Origin: Anaerolineae bacterium
Lineage (GTDB): Bacteria; Chloroflexota; Anaerolineae; 4572-78; J111
DNA length: 7,900 nucleotides
Assembly: GCA_020433785.1 (NCBI GenBank)
Contig: JAGRCC010000778.1
Span: 1 to 7,900 of the forward strand
Direction of reading: 5' to 3'
Notes under the pieces: generated by a model
What the model saw: the letters and a program-made list of their open reading frames with translations, nothing else
The model's database searches: none
What the model was told of the DNA's origin: nothing
Part shown: positions 1 to 7,068 of the stretch, piece by piece
Position numbering within the stretch: position 1 is the stretch's first letter
Layout: each line of letters starts with the position of its first letter
Position numbers and translations under genes: made by a program

Positions 1-505
1 CCAGGAAAAAGCCGATTTCGCCGCTGTCGTAGGCGTCATCTTGAATTCTAATCATCGGCTCATTATTAATGTAGAAGACAAAATCGGCGCCGTTGGCATC
101 GACTCGTAATTTATCGGATGTATTGGGGCTGAAGCCGGGGGGAGCAAAGCCGGTGAGAGTATCCACCGTGCCTTCGGCCAGCACGTCCCGGCCGGAAGGT
201 GTCTCTTTGAGGATATACCATTCGCCACTCCGTGAGGAGATGGTAAAAGCGTAGAATTTATCTGTAGCCTGGCGGCGCAGCATAAGCCCGTAGCGAAAGT
301 CGCCCTCTTCTGTATCGGTAAAATCAACAAACAGGTCGGCTTCAACCGAAGCATTATCAAATGCGTCGCCGCGCGTTTCGGCCAGGCTGTCATTGGCGTC
401 ACTGACCTCGATATGATAATAACCGGGGGGATGGTAACCGACTCGATAGGGGTCATCTTCTTTGTTTTCTTCCGGCCAGCCGCTGTCAGGATTATCAAAG
501 GTGTC
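1..505 (-). repeat. Jellyroll-like module, copy 2 (kinase residue 856 onward, cut by the window edge)
   Basis: This is the second module, starting 202 residues (606 nt) after the first with DTFDNPDSGWP. It repeats the landmarks as GYHPPGYYHIEVSDA, EEGDFRYGLMLRR, FYAFTISS, DKLRVDANG and YDSGEIGFFL. By eye, more than half of the aligned positions match copy 1, and similarity is also visible in the DNA, so an internal duplication is the likely origin. About 20 residues of the module, and possibly further copies, lie outside the window. Confidence 0.8.
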
Positions 506-3070
506 TTGAAATAAGATATCGGCGTCTGACACTTCATCGGTTTCAACTAGATCGGCCTGCCGGATGACCAATTTGTCGTAATGAATGTGAGCCAGGGGTT
601 CGTCTAACGTTTCAACAAAGAAACCCACTTCACCGCTGTCGTAATCCGAGTCGCTTATCCGCGAGACGATTTCGCTGTTGATTAAGAACTCAAAGGTATC
701 GCCGCTGGCATCGACCCGTAGATTATCAGACGTGCTAGGGGTGAAGCCGAGAGGGGCAAACCCTTGTAAGGTGCTTACTTTACCTTCATCCAGCACTTCC
801 AAGCCGGCATCTGAGCTTTTAAGAACTTCCCAACTGCCTGAGTGCGAGGAAACGGTGAACGCATAATACTCATTTTCCGACATTCGCCGTAACACGAGCC
901 CGTAACGAAAGTCGCCTTCACCGGTCAGGGTATGGTCAACTTGTACGTCGGACTCAACGGTTACATCGGTGAAGTTAGGGGGGCGCGAAACAGCGGTAAA
1001 GTCCTCGGCGTCACTAACCTCCACGTGATAATAATCAGGCGGGTGGTAGCCAAACAGATAGGTGCCTTCAGCTAAAATCGGCCAGCCGCTGCCGGGATCG
1101 TCGAAAGAATCCTCAAGGAAAACATTTTCGGCCAGTTGACCTTGTTTGCCCACAATGTTAACCTCATCGGCCGCACAGCGAATTCCGGCCGAAGCAATCA
1201 TCGTGGGCTGATCAGGCTCACCCTGCAAACGATAAGCCATATCCTTGAGAAAATCGTTTGACCCTCCGCGCAAAACTTTATAGTTTGCGTCGTTTAGAGG
1301 GGCGTAGGGTTCATCAACCCATTCCCAGACGTTGCCGGCCATATCAAAAACGCCAAACGGGCTTTGGTTAGTAGGTTTACCGCCCACTTTATAGGTGCCA
1401 CTGCGGGGCAGTTCGACCGCCCGGAAGTTGTCGCCCCAGGGAAAGAGCCGGCCTTCCGAACCGCGAGCCGCTACTTCCCATTCAGCTTCGGTCGGCAGCC
1501 GTTTTTTAGCCCAGGTACAATAGGCGGCGGCTTCTTCCCAAGTTACCCCCGTGACCGGAAAGTCTTCCTGATCGGCGGGAAAGTTACCGCCGATCCAACT
1601 TTCGGGGTGTGTGCCGCCGGTATCGGCTAAAAATTCGGCGTATTGGGCATTGGTTGTTTCGTATTGATCGAGCCAAAACGCCTCAAGCTCCACTTCTTGG
1701 GCGGCGGCGTGATCTCTGTCGGCGGTAAGGACGCCCACTGAATAGGTGTTGCCTGGAATTTTGATCATTCCCACTGACGACGGCAAGTTCGGATCGACCT
1801 CAGTCTCATTAGCCGTTTGAGCGATCTGGCTGTTGTTTTGAGCCGTATCAGTTGCTGTGGTCGAATTTGTGTCGGTAACTTGCTTGGTTTCTTCTTGAGC
1901 CGCCGCCGTCGCATCGCCTTCGATCGGTTGGGTGGTGCCCTCAGCTACCTCCGGTTCATTGTCACCGGATGAGCCGAACGAGAAGGCTAAAAAGGCGATC
2001 AAGCCTATAATCAGCAACAGCGCCACCGCCCCAACGCCGATCAAAATAGGCATAGAACTCTTCGATTTTGCGGCTGAGACCGGAGGAGCCGCCGGCCCAG
2101 GAATGTCTTGTCGGCGGATACTTTCGTCAGTTTTGGCCCGGTCATTCTCGTAATCGGCCAATCTAAAGGAAGCCACCGTTTTCTTGGCGGCTTCATCTGT
2201 GTCAACAGCCTGGTTGTTTAGGTTGAGCGTTTTTAAGGCCACGGCCAATTGAATGGCGCTTTGATACCGTTTGTTCTTGTCCTTGTCCAATGCTTTTTCG
2301 ATGATTCTGACCAAAGCTTCAGGAATATCGCTCTGAATGTGGCGAATGTCAGGCACGGGTTCATTGACATGTTTCATTAAAACAGCCACAGTCGTATCGG
2401 CGTCGAACGGTGGACGGCCGGCGACCATTTCGTACAGCATCACCCCCAGCGAGTAAACATCGCTGCGCTCGTCAGGACGCTCGCCTTTAGCCTGTTCCGG
2501 GGATAAATATTTAGCCGTGCCGATGATGGCCCCCGTAACGGTCTGATCCAACCCATCGAGCATTTTGGCCACGCCAAAATCGGTCAGAATGGGTTGCCCC
2601 TGCTGAGTGAGCATGATATTGGCCGGTTTTAGATCGCGGTGGATCATATTTTGTTCGTGCGCGTAAGACACGGCCTCACACACCGCCCCCATAATCCGAA
2701 TCGTTTCGGTCAGGGGCAGCCGTTGATGCTTGGAACTGAGGGCTTTTAGCTGCTCTTTGAGATCCTGGCCCGGCACATATTCCATGACCATGTAATAGAC
2801 GTTATTTTCGTGATTGAAATCGTAAACCTGAATGATGTTGGGGTGACGCAAGCGAGCTACAGCCGCCGCTTCGTGTTCAAACCGGCGCAGAAATTGGGGA
2901 TCATTCGACAAGTGAGGATGAATAATTTTTATAGCGACCAACCGACTAAGATTAGGATCGACAGCCTTGAAGACGGACGACATGCCGCCTTGGCCAATAA
3001 ACGACTCAACCTTATAGCGGTTGCCAATAGTTTGACCAATCCAATCAACTTGTGGGCTTGGTTTGGGCAT
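1..3070 (-). CDS. Receptor-like Ser/Thr protein kinase with FGE-sulfatase-like and tandem jellyroll ectodomains (3' end outside window)
   Basis: Reading from an ATG at 3070 gives 1023 residues without a stop, continuing past position 1. Residues about 16-280 form a Hanks-type kinase predicted to phosphorylate Ser/Thr in the cytoplasm. Visible motifs are the glycine loop GQGGMSSVF (26-34), VAIK with Lys48, Glu67, HRDLKPAN (144-151, catalytic Asp146), DFG (164-166), SPE (190-192), DVYSLG (204-209) and Arg268. All catalytic residues are present, so it should be active. A single hydrophobic helix (341-363) is followed by a Thr/Ala/Gln/Glu-rich linker (about 370-432), an FGE-sulfatase-like domain (about 433-634) and two copies of a roughly 170-residue module (654-838 and 856 onward). 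There are no PASTA repeats. I infer that the outer domains sense a surface or extracellular ligand. The start is secure: an in-frame TAA lies 12 nt upstream and a strong Shine-Dalgarno precedes the ATG. Confidence 0.93.
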   Translation of the reverse strand, partial: MPKPSPQVDWIGQTIGNRYKVESFIGQGGMSSVFKAVDPNLSRLVAIKIIHPHLSNDPQFLRRFEHEAAAVARLRHPNIIQVYDFNHENNVYYMVMEYVPGQDLKEQLKALSSKHQRLPLTETIRIMGAVCEAVSYAHEQNMIHRDLKPANIMLTQQGQPILTDFGVAKMLDGLDQTVTGAIIGTAKYLSPEQAKGERPDERSDVYSLGVMLYEMVAGRPPFDADTTVAVLMKHVNEPVPDIRHIQSDIPEALVRIIEKALDKDKNKRYQSAIQLAVALKTLNLNNQAVDTDEAAKKTVASFRLADYENDRAKTDESIRRQDIPGPAAPPVSAAKSKSSMPILIGVGAVALLLIIGLIAFLAFSFGSSGDNEPEVAEGTTQPIEGDATAAAQEETKQVTDTNSTTATDTAQNNSQIAQTANETEVDPNLPSSVGMIKIPGNTYSVGVLTADRDHAAAQEVELEAFWLDQYETTNAQYAEFLADTGGTHPESWIGGNFPADQEDFPVTGVTWEEAAAYCTWAKKRLPTEAEWEVAARGSEGRLFPWGDNFRAVELPRSGTYKVGGKPTNQSPFGVFDMAGNVWEWVDEPYAPLNDANYKVLRGGSNDFLKDMAYRLQGEPDQPTMIASAGIRCAADEVNIVGKQGQLAENVFLEDSFDDPGSGWPILAEGTYLFGYHPPDYYHVEVSDAEDFTAVSRPPNFTDVTVESDVQVDHTLTGEGDFRYGLVLRRMSENEYYAFTVSSHSGSWEVLKSSDAGLEVLDEGKVSTLQGFAPLGFTPSTSDNLRVDASGDTFEFLINSEIVSRISDSDYDSGEVGFFVETLDEPLAHIHYDKLVIRQADLVETDEVSDADILFQDTFDNPDSGWPEENKEDDPYRVGYHPPGYYHIEVSDANDSLAETRGDAFDNASVEADLFVDFTDTEEGDFRYGLMLRRQATDKFYAFTISSRSGEWYILKETPSGRDVLAEGTVDTLTGFAPPGFSPNTSDKLRVDANGADFVFYINNEPMIRIQDDAYDSGEIGFFL
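557..1111 (-). repeat. Jellyroll-like module, copy 1 (kinase residues 654-838)
   Basis: This is the first of two tandem protein modules. It opens with DSFDDPGSGWP, followed by GYHPPDYYHVEVSDA, GEGDFRYGLVLRR, YYAFTVSS, DNLRVDASG and YDSGEVGFFV. The beta-rich pattern and these motifs resemble concanavalin-like (LamG/DUF1080-type) folds that bind carbohydrate or other ligands. The fold assignment is an inference. A short linker (839-855) joins it to copy 2. Confidence 0.8.
1169..1774 (-). other. FGE-sulfatase-like (C-type-lectin-fold) domain of the kinase, lacking the catalytic Cys pair
   Basis: Residues about 433-634 carry the family signatures in order: FWLDQYETTNAQYAEFL (465-481), PVTGVTWEEAAAYC (505-518), RLPTEAEWEVAARG (524-537), FPWGD (543-547), MAGNVWEW (577-584), VLRGGS (599-604) and GIRC (629-632). 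True formylglycine-generating enzymes have two cysteines just after the RGGS motif. Here the stretch from 605 to 628 has none; the only cysteines in the domain are 518 and 632. It is therefore unlikely to oxidise sulfatase cysteines and more likely serves as a binding module. The fold is also used by EgtB-like enzymes and by kinase ectodomains such as chlamydial Pkn1. Confidence 0.88.
1982..2050 (-). other. Single transmembrane helix of the kinase
   Basis: Residues about 341-363 of the kinase are a continuous hydrophobic run (PILIGVGAVALLLIIGLI and onward), preceded by Lys335 and Lys337. The basic residues on the kinase side suggest that the kinase domain is cytoplasmic and everything after the helix is outside, as in other one-pass bacterial receptor kinases. 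Confidence 0.85.
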
Positions 3071-3074
3071 GATA

Positions 3075-3083
3075 CCTCTCCCT
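3075..3083 (-). promoter_or_regulatory. Ribosome binding site of the kinase gene
   Basis: The minus strand reads AGGGAGAGG, ending 4 nt before the ATG at 3070. It is purine-rich and well placed for anti-SD pairing. Together with the in-frame TAA at 3083-3085 it fixes the kinase start. Confidence 0.8.
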
Positions 3084-3186
3084 TACTGAGAAACAGTCAA
3101 GTTCTTTTATCAAAAGCCAGTTTGAAAATTTTGGCCGGGGAAGAATTTGAAAAATTAAGAAACTGTGTCAACTACTGATCTTAAAA

Positions 3187-3215
3187 AGTATAGAAGCAAA
3201 TGTTAACTACGTCAA
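3187..3215 (-). promoter_or_regulatory. Sigma70-type promoter of the kinase gene
   Basis: On the minus strand, TTGACG (3210-3215) and TATACT (3187-3192) are separated by 17 bp. Transcription would start near 3180, giving a leader of about 110 nt. Each hexamer has one mismatch to consensus. The kinase can therefore be expressed independently of the acyl-CoA ligase operon upstream. Confidence 0.75.
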
Positions 3216-3254
3216 GCGTGAAATGAGTCCTAATTATTAAAGTAAATGGTTATT

Positions 3255-3554
3255 TTAATTCTTTTTGTGTAACCCATCAACCAGTTTCTGTAATTCCCTG
3301 GCGCTTAGAGACGTAACCACAAAAACTTCCTGAACATTACCCTTGGAGCGGGCTTGCATCTTATACCCGCCGGTAATCGGCACGGTGACTTTGATTTTTA
3401 AGGGTACCGGCCGCCCCTTAACCCGAGCTAATCGGCCCGGTGTAACTGTTTGGATGCCGGGCTGCTCGGCCAGCCGCGTTAAGACCGGCAGCAAGCCGGG
3501 AATGTGAGTCGAGTGGTTGAGGACAAGCCGGCCGGATTTTTGCGGATCGCTCAT
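3255..3554 (-). CDS. Small conserved DUF2103-like protein
   Basis: This is a 99-residue soluble protein with no signal peptide or membrane segment. It has a conserved-looking N-terminal block GRLVLNHSTHIPGLLPVL (8-25), a central basic strand region with PGRLARVKGRP (39-49), and VQEVFVVTSL (74-83). From memory this matches DUF2103, a family annotated as predicted metal-binding on the basis of conserved histidines (here His14 and His17). No biochemical function is established that I know of. Its ATG overlaps the stop codon of the acyl-CoA ligase gene by one base (TAATG), there is no strong Shine-Dalgarno, and it is therefore probably translated by coupling. A link to fatty-acid activation is suggested only by this operon. 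I see no terminator hairpin after its stop. Confidence 0.85.
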   Translation of the reverse strand: MSDPQKSGRLVLNHSTHIPGLLPVLTRLAEQPGIQTVTPGRLARVKGRPVPLKIKVTVPITGGYKMQARSKGNVQEVFVVTSLSARELQKLVDGLHKKN

Positions 3555-5317
3555 TAATCGTTGGCTACTTTCTCTTCTTCTTTGGCCTTCTCTTCCTCTT
3601 CCATAAGCTGCCGGCGCAGAATTTTGCCGACCATTGATTTCGGCAGCTCGTCTCTAAATTCAACATATTTAGGCACTTTGTACTTGGCCAGCCCGTTGCG
3701 GCACCAGTCGAGCAATTCATCCTCGGTCACGGTTTCGCCGTCTTTGAGCACCACAAAGACTTTGGCCCGCTGATCGGAGCTATTGATCGGTACACCGATG
3801 GCGGCGACCTCCAAGACCTTGGGATGTTCGTACAGCCGCTCCTCGATATCGCGGGGGTAGACGTTCAACCCCCCGGCGGCCAGAATGACCTCTTTTTGGC
3901 GGTCGACAATCCGGAAATAACCATCCTCGCTCATTTCGGCCACATCGCCGGTGTGAAACCACAGCTTCCCATCGGCGTGAACGCGCAGCACGTTGGCGGT
4001 TTCGGTGGGCATGTTCCAGTAGCCCTTCATAACTTGCGGCCCGTGAATACAAAGCTCGCCGGCCTGGTTGGGACCAAGCGTGTTGGAGCCGGTTTCCAAG
4101 TCAACTATTTTAGCTTCGGTATCGGAGATGGGCACGCCGATAGTGCCAATACGGCCGCCGCTGGCCAGCGGATTTGCCAGCGATACCGGCGACGTTTCGC
4201 TCAAGCCGTAGCCTTCAACCAATTTGCCGCCCGTAATCTCTTGGAATTTTTCCTGAACCTCAACCGGCAGCGCCGCCGCACCGCTCAGACACAGGTTGAT
4301 CGAATGCAGATCATATTTCCCGGCTTTAACCCCGGGGTGGTTGTTGAGCGCGTTGTACAGGTTCGGGACGCCGGGTAAAATTGTCGGCCGGTGGATGTTA
4401 ATGATATTCAAAACGTGTTTGATATCGCGCGGATTGGCAATGATAATTTGACTATAGCCGTTAAAGACGGACAGGTTCATCGAAACGGTCATCGAGTAAC
4501 TATGGATGAGCGGCAGGGCGGTTACCATAACCTCCTGGCCGTCTTCGGTGCTGCTGCCGCTACCGATCAACCAATTAGCGGATTGAAACGCATTGGCCAC
4601 CACATTTCGATGGGTTAGCTGTGCCCCTTTGGGTACGCCGGTGGTGCCGCCGGTGTACATTAACACCGCGGTATCATCGGGCCCAATCGCCACCGGCTGA
4701 GGCGAGTCGGGCGCGTTTTTGAGAAAATCTTGAAACCACACCGTGTTGGCGTCGCCAGAGATACCGATGCGATGGCCGTCCTGGCGCTCTTTGGTCAGGC
4801 TAAAGAGCAGGCCCAGCAAGCCGGGAAAATAGGTTTTGATGTTCGTAACGATGACGTGTTCGAGGGCGGTGTGGTCGCGAATCTCTTTGACGTTTTTGTA
4901 GAGCATGCTCAAAACTACGGCAATTTTGGCTCCGGAGTCATTGAGTTGGTGCTCGATTTCCCGGGCCACATACAGCGGGTTACACGGTACTACAATGCCT
5001 CCGGCCCGCAGAATGCCGTAATAGGCAATGACAAATTGAGGACAGTTAGGCATATAAATGGCCACTCTATCCCCTTTTTGCAATCCCAACTTTTGCAACC
5101 CGGTGGCAAATTGATCCACCAAACGATTCAGCCGGCCAAACGTCATGGTGGCATGCTGTTCGCCCATGATCGGCGCCAAACCGCCAAATATAAGAGCCGT
5201 TTTGTCTGGATACATCTCGGCGGTTTTACTTAAAAATGAGGCAACCGGATACGGTGGGTAGTCAAGAGTGGGCTTGACACCGGGATCGTAATGTTGGTGC
5301 CAGTTACGTTCTTCCAT
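3554..5317 (-). CDS. fadD: Long-chain fatty acid--CoA ligase (AMP-binding, ANL superfamily)
   Basis: This 587-residue cytoplasmic or membrane-peripheral enzyme activates fatty acids with ATP to an acyl-AMP and then to acyl-CoA, feeding beta-oxidation or lipid synthesis. The ANL motifs are complete: P-loop YTGGTTGVPKGA (221-232), GYGLSETSP (369-377), WFHTGD (453-458), the hinge VDRQKEVILAAGG (471-483) followed by NVYP, and C-terminal PKSMVGKILRR (559-569) with catalytic Lys565. Length and motifs fit the FadD/LcfA group. The last 16 residues are a highly charged Glu/Lys tail, unusual but probably just a flexible end. The ATG at 5317 is the only plausible start because an in-frame TAA lies at 5339-5341; the Shine-Dalgarno (AGGATAAG) is distant and weak. 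It is first in an operon with the DUF2103-like gene. Exact chain-length preference cannot be read from the sequence. Confidence 0.95.
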   Translation of the reverse strand: MEERNWHQHYDPGVKPTLDYPPYPVASFLSKTAEMYPDKTALIFGGLAPIMGEQHATMTFGRLNRLVDQFATGLQKLGLQKGDRVAIYMPNCPQFVIAYYGILRAGGIVVPCNPLYVAREIEHQLNDSGAKIAVVLSMLYKNVKEIRDHTALEHVIVTNIKTYFPGLLGLLFSLTKERQDGHRIGISGDANTVWFQDFLKNAPDSPQPVAIGPDDTAVLMYTGGTTGVPKGAQLTHRNVVANAFQSANWLIGSGSSTEDGQEVMVTALPLIHSYSMTVSMNLSVFNGYSQIIIANPRDIKHVLNIINIHRPTILPGVPNLYNALNNHPGVKAGKYDLHSINLCLSGAAALPVEVQEKFQEITGGKLVEGYGLSETSPVSLANPLASGGRIGTIGVPISDTEAKIVDLETGSNTLGPNQAGELCIHGPQVMKGYWNMPTETANVLRVHADGKLWFHTGDVAEMSEDGYFRIVDRQKEVILAAGGLNVYPRDIEERLYEHPKVLEVAAIGVPINSSDQRAKVFVVLKDGETVTEDELLDWCRNGLAKYKVPKYVEFRDELPKSMVGKILRRQLMEEEEKAKEEEKVAND

Positions 5318-5361
5318 AGATCGTCTTATCCTATATTGTTAAACTGAGGATATCTTGGCAA

Positions 5362-5391
5362 AGTATACCCGTCTTGTTGGATAGTTGTCAA
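5362..5391 (-). promoter_or_regulatory. Sigma70-type promoter of the acyl-CoA ligase operon
   Basis: On the minus strand, a perfect TTGACA (5386-5391) and TATACT (5362-5367) are separated by 18 bp. The predicted start near 5355 leaves a leader of about 38 nt before the ATG at 5317. It is one of the strongest promoter matches in the window. Confidence 0.8.
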
Positions 5392-5396
5392 AACCA

Positions 5397-5510
5397 CTAC
5401 CGCGCTGCCAGCAATTCTAAATGGGGCGACAAGGTGACGGTCACGTTTGAAGAGGCAAAGCCGTGGATTTCATCGATCAGATGGGTGTTTTTGACCAAGT
5501 ACCCGTCACC
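5397..5510 (-). pseudogene. Possible remnant of a gene 3' end (37 codons, no start)
   Basis: Between the carboxylase homologue and the acyl-CoA ligase promoter, the minus strand has a short open stretch reading GDGYLVKNTHLIDEIHGF followed by 19 more residues to a TAG at 5397-5399. It has no start codon, and a TAG (5511-5513) closes it upstream. The neighbouring frame just upstream reads AAPIRVKRLNLG, so a one-base slip could once have joined them. The composition looks protein-like, but I do not recognise the family. Chance is a real alternative, since the stretch contains a palindromic repeat. Confidence 0.2.
5433..5450 (+). repeat. GTGACNGTCAC palindrome, diverged copy
   Basis: GGTGACGGTCACGTTTGA matches the two copies at 7149-7200 in its dyad GTGAC-N-GTCAC (5434-5444) and its trailing TTTGA, in the same orientation. 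It lies downstream of the carboxylase homologue. A partial inverted match, CCGTCACC, follows at 5503-5510. Confidence 0.6.
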
Positions 5511-5545
5511 CTAAATTCAGACGTTTGACCCGAATTGGAGCAGCC

Positions 5546-6991
5546 TTAATCTTCGATATCTTCAATGGGGACATATTTACCTTCGGCGAACAGGTCCGTT
5601 TGCAGAGGAAGAATCCAATCATAAGAGGCCAAAACGGGTTCGGGCGCTTCAGCCAGGTTATAGTCCGGATCAATTAACAGTTGGTAAGGCCGGCCGTTTA
5701 ACGACGCCCACACCTCAACCTGAATGATGGGGTTGTGGATGTCATTCGCTTCCAGGACCTCTTTAAGCCGATGAACATAATAAATGATCATATCGGGTCG
5801 AGTCGCCATTTTACCCAGCTGGCGACTGGTTAAATTTTGGCGCGGATCGAATTCCCAGGTCGTGTTCGAAGCCGGATCAGTCACAAAAAAGCGAATGTCG
5901 GCGCTCTTTCCGCGCAGCTTCATATGCCAGGAAAAGCGATGCCCTGCTTCATTCCAGCTAACATTACCGCCGTAAAGCCAGTGCCGCAGCGGCAGCAGGA
6001 TTTGGAGCGCTAAAAAAATGGTAACAAAACCAATCACCCAGGATTTGTTAGCCACGAACTTCTGAGGCGGCGTTTCCGGCACAACAACCCGCCCGCGCCG
6101 CAGAATACGCCGGGGCCAGTCGGCCTCGACAAATAGAATGGTCGAGGCAATCATCACATAGGGGAAAATCCCGATCGAGAAAAGCCACTTGTTGGTCAGA
6201 TTAAAAAATAGCACCCCCATAAAAGCCAGCAGCCGGGTTCGCTTCCATAATAATAGGGTGCCAATAGATAAATCGAACAGCAGGCCGCCATAGGCAAAGA
6301 AATACGCGCCAATCTCGGTGTCGAAAAAAGGACCGGCAACCGGATAATAAGCCCGGTTATGCAGCCAGGTCCGAATCGGCTCGGCGGCCAGCCAATCGGG
6401 GTTTAACTTGGCCACTCCGCCGAAAAAATAGACCAGAAAAACCTGCGCCCTAAGGATGAGCAGGTGCCAGGCGGGGATGATCTCGGTTCGCAAATCGGGC
6501 CGCAGCAGTTGGTCCAGCGAAGCCCAACGATGAGCATCGACAAAAATCAGCAGAAAGCTGATCAGGGAGATAAGATAATAGTGATTGTTATACTGAGCTT
6601 TGTCGATCAGAAAGACGTAGGTATACGTGAGAAAAAACGTAATCGCCGACACCCGGTAGAAAAACCCCAGGGCCAGGCCCAGAGCGGCCAGCCCCATGAC
6701 AAAAAAGACCAGGTACATCCCCTGGCCGGGCAGCGGCGCTACAAAGGGGAACAGTTCGTATGGAAAATAAAATTTGGGTTCGATATAGTAATAGTAGATG
6801 CGGTTGTACTGATGGTAGCGATACACCTCCCACAGCATCAACCCGCCAAACAAAACGCGAAAAACGGCTAATGAGGCGGCATCGGTCGGCTTGATGAGAG
6901 CGTGGCCGTAAGCCTGAATTTTAGCCGTAATGAAGGAATAGAACCGGTTTAAGTTGACTGTTCTATTTACTGCGTTTTGCTCTAATTCCAT
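5546..6991 (-). CDS. HTTM / vitamin K-dependent gamma-carboxylase (GGCX) family membrane protein
   Basis: This 481-residue multi-pass protein has hydrophobic segments near 92-111, 114-130, 137-152, 178-192, 229-249, 254-266, 270-289 and 317-334. The family converts protein Glu to gamma-carboxy-Glu using reduced vitamin K, CO2 and O2 at the membrane. From memory of animal GGCX, these stretches align closely: KPTDAASLAVFRVLFG (34-49), YVFLIDKAQYNNHYYL (125-140), QVFLVYFFGGVAKLNPDW (183-200), GGLLFDLSIG (235-244), LFSIGIFPYVMIAS (270-283) and WPRRIL (292-297). Lys131 falls where GGCX has its catalytic base Lys218. A C-terminal soluble part (about 345-470) also aligns, but the final roughly 250 residues of animal GGCX are absent. 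The substrate is unknown and no Gla-domain target is visible nearby. The gene appears monocistronic. The start is fixed by an in-frame TAA at 7007-7009, yet there is no Shine-Dalgarno. Confidence 0.9.
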   Translation of the reverse strand: MELEQNAVNRTVNLNRFYSFITAKIQAYGHALIKPTDAASLAVFRVLFGGLMLWEVYRYHQYNRIYYYYIEPKFYFPYELFPFVAPLPGQGMYLVFFVMGLAALGLALGFFYRVSAITFFLTYTYVFLIDKAQYNNHYYLISLISFLLIFVDAHRWASLDQLLRPDLRTEIIPAWHLLILRAQVFLVYFFGGVAKLNPDWLAAEPIRTWLHNRAYYPVAGPFFDTEIGAYFFAYGGLLFDLSIGTLLLWKRTRLLAFMGVLFFNLTNKWLFSIGIFPYVMIASTILFVEADWPRRILRRGRVVVPETPPQKFVANKSWVIGFVTIFLALQILLPLRHWLYGGNVSWNEAGHRFSWHMKLRGKSADIRFFVTDPASNTTWEFDPRQNLTSRQLGKMATRPDMIIYYVHRLKEVLEANDIHNPIIQVEVWASLNGRPYQLLIDPDYNLAEAPEPVLASYDWILPLQTDLFAEGKYVPIEDIED

Positions 6992-7005
6992 AATTATTGA
7001 TGGTT

Positions 7006-7034
7006 GTTATACACGTTAATCGATAAGTTGGCAA
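7006..7034 (-). promoter_or_regulatory. Sigma70-type promoter of the carboxylase homologue, giving a very short leader
   Basis: On the minus strand, TTGCCA (7029-7034) and TATAAC (7006-7011) are separated by 17 bp. Only 14 nt lie between the -10 box and the ATG, so the mRNA leader would be about 7 nt and could hold no Shine-Dalgarno. This suggests leaderless-type initiation if the promoter is real. Confidence 0.65.
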
Positions 7035-7068
7035 ACAAAAAATGACGTGAACGACTCGCCTGCGTCTC

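Noticed and set aside
52..546. A 164-codon minus-strand open frame
   Set aside because: It is out of frame with, and inside, the second jellyroll module of the kinase. The kinase frame carries the repeat motifs.
1169..1774. FGE/C-type-lectin fold as the variable protein of a diversity-generating retroelement
   Set aside because: No reverse transcriptase or template repeat is in the window, and the domain is internal to a kinase, not at a C-terminus.
3143..3171. A second TTGACA (3166-3171) in the kinase leader as an alternative promoter
   Set aside because: At 17 bp spacing the -10 position reads AAATTC, a poor match; the promoter at 3187-3215 is much better.
2810..3178. A 122-codon plus-strand frame crossing the kinase start
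   Set aside because: It overlaps the kinase glycine loop and Lys48 region antisense, and also the kinase promoter leader; no motif.
3824..4378. A 184-codon open frame on the plus strand
   Set aside because: It lies wholly antisense to the acyl-CoA ligase, whose motifs are intact. It has no recognisable motif and is explained by the codon composition of the real gene.
4730..5233. A 167-codon open frame on the plus strand
   Set aside because: It is antisense to the same acyl-CoA ligase, with no domain signature; a shadow.
5433..5510. GGTGACGG ... CCGTCACC inverted repeat as a terminator for the carboxylase homologue
   Set aside because: The arms are only 8 bp with a 62-nt loop and no T-tract on the minus strand; not a credible intrinsic terminator.
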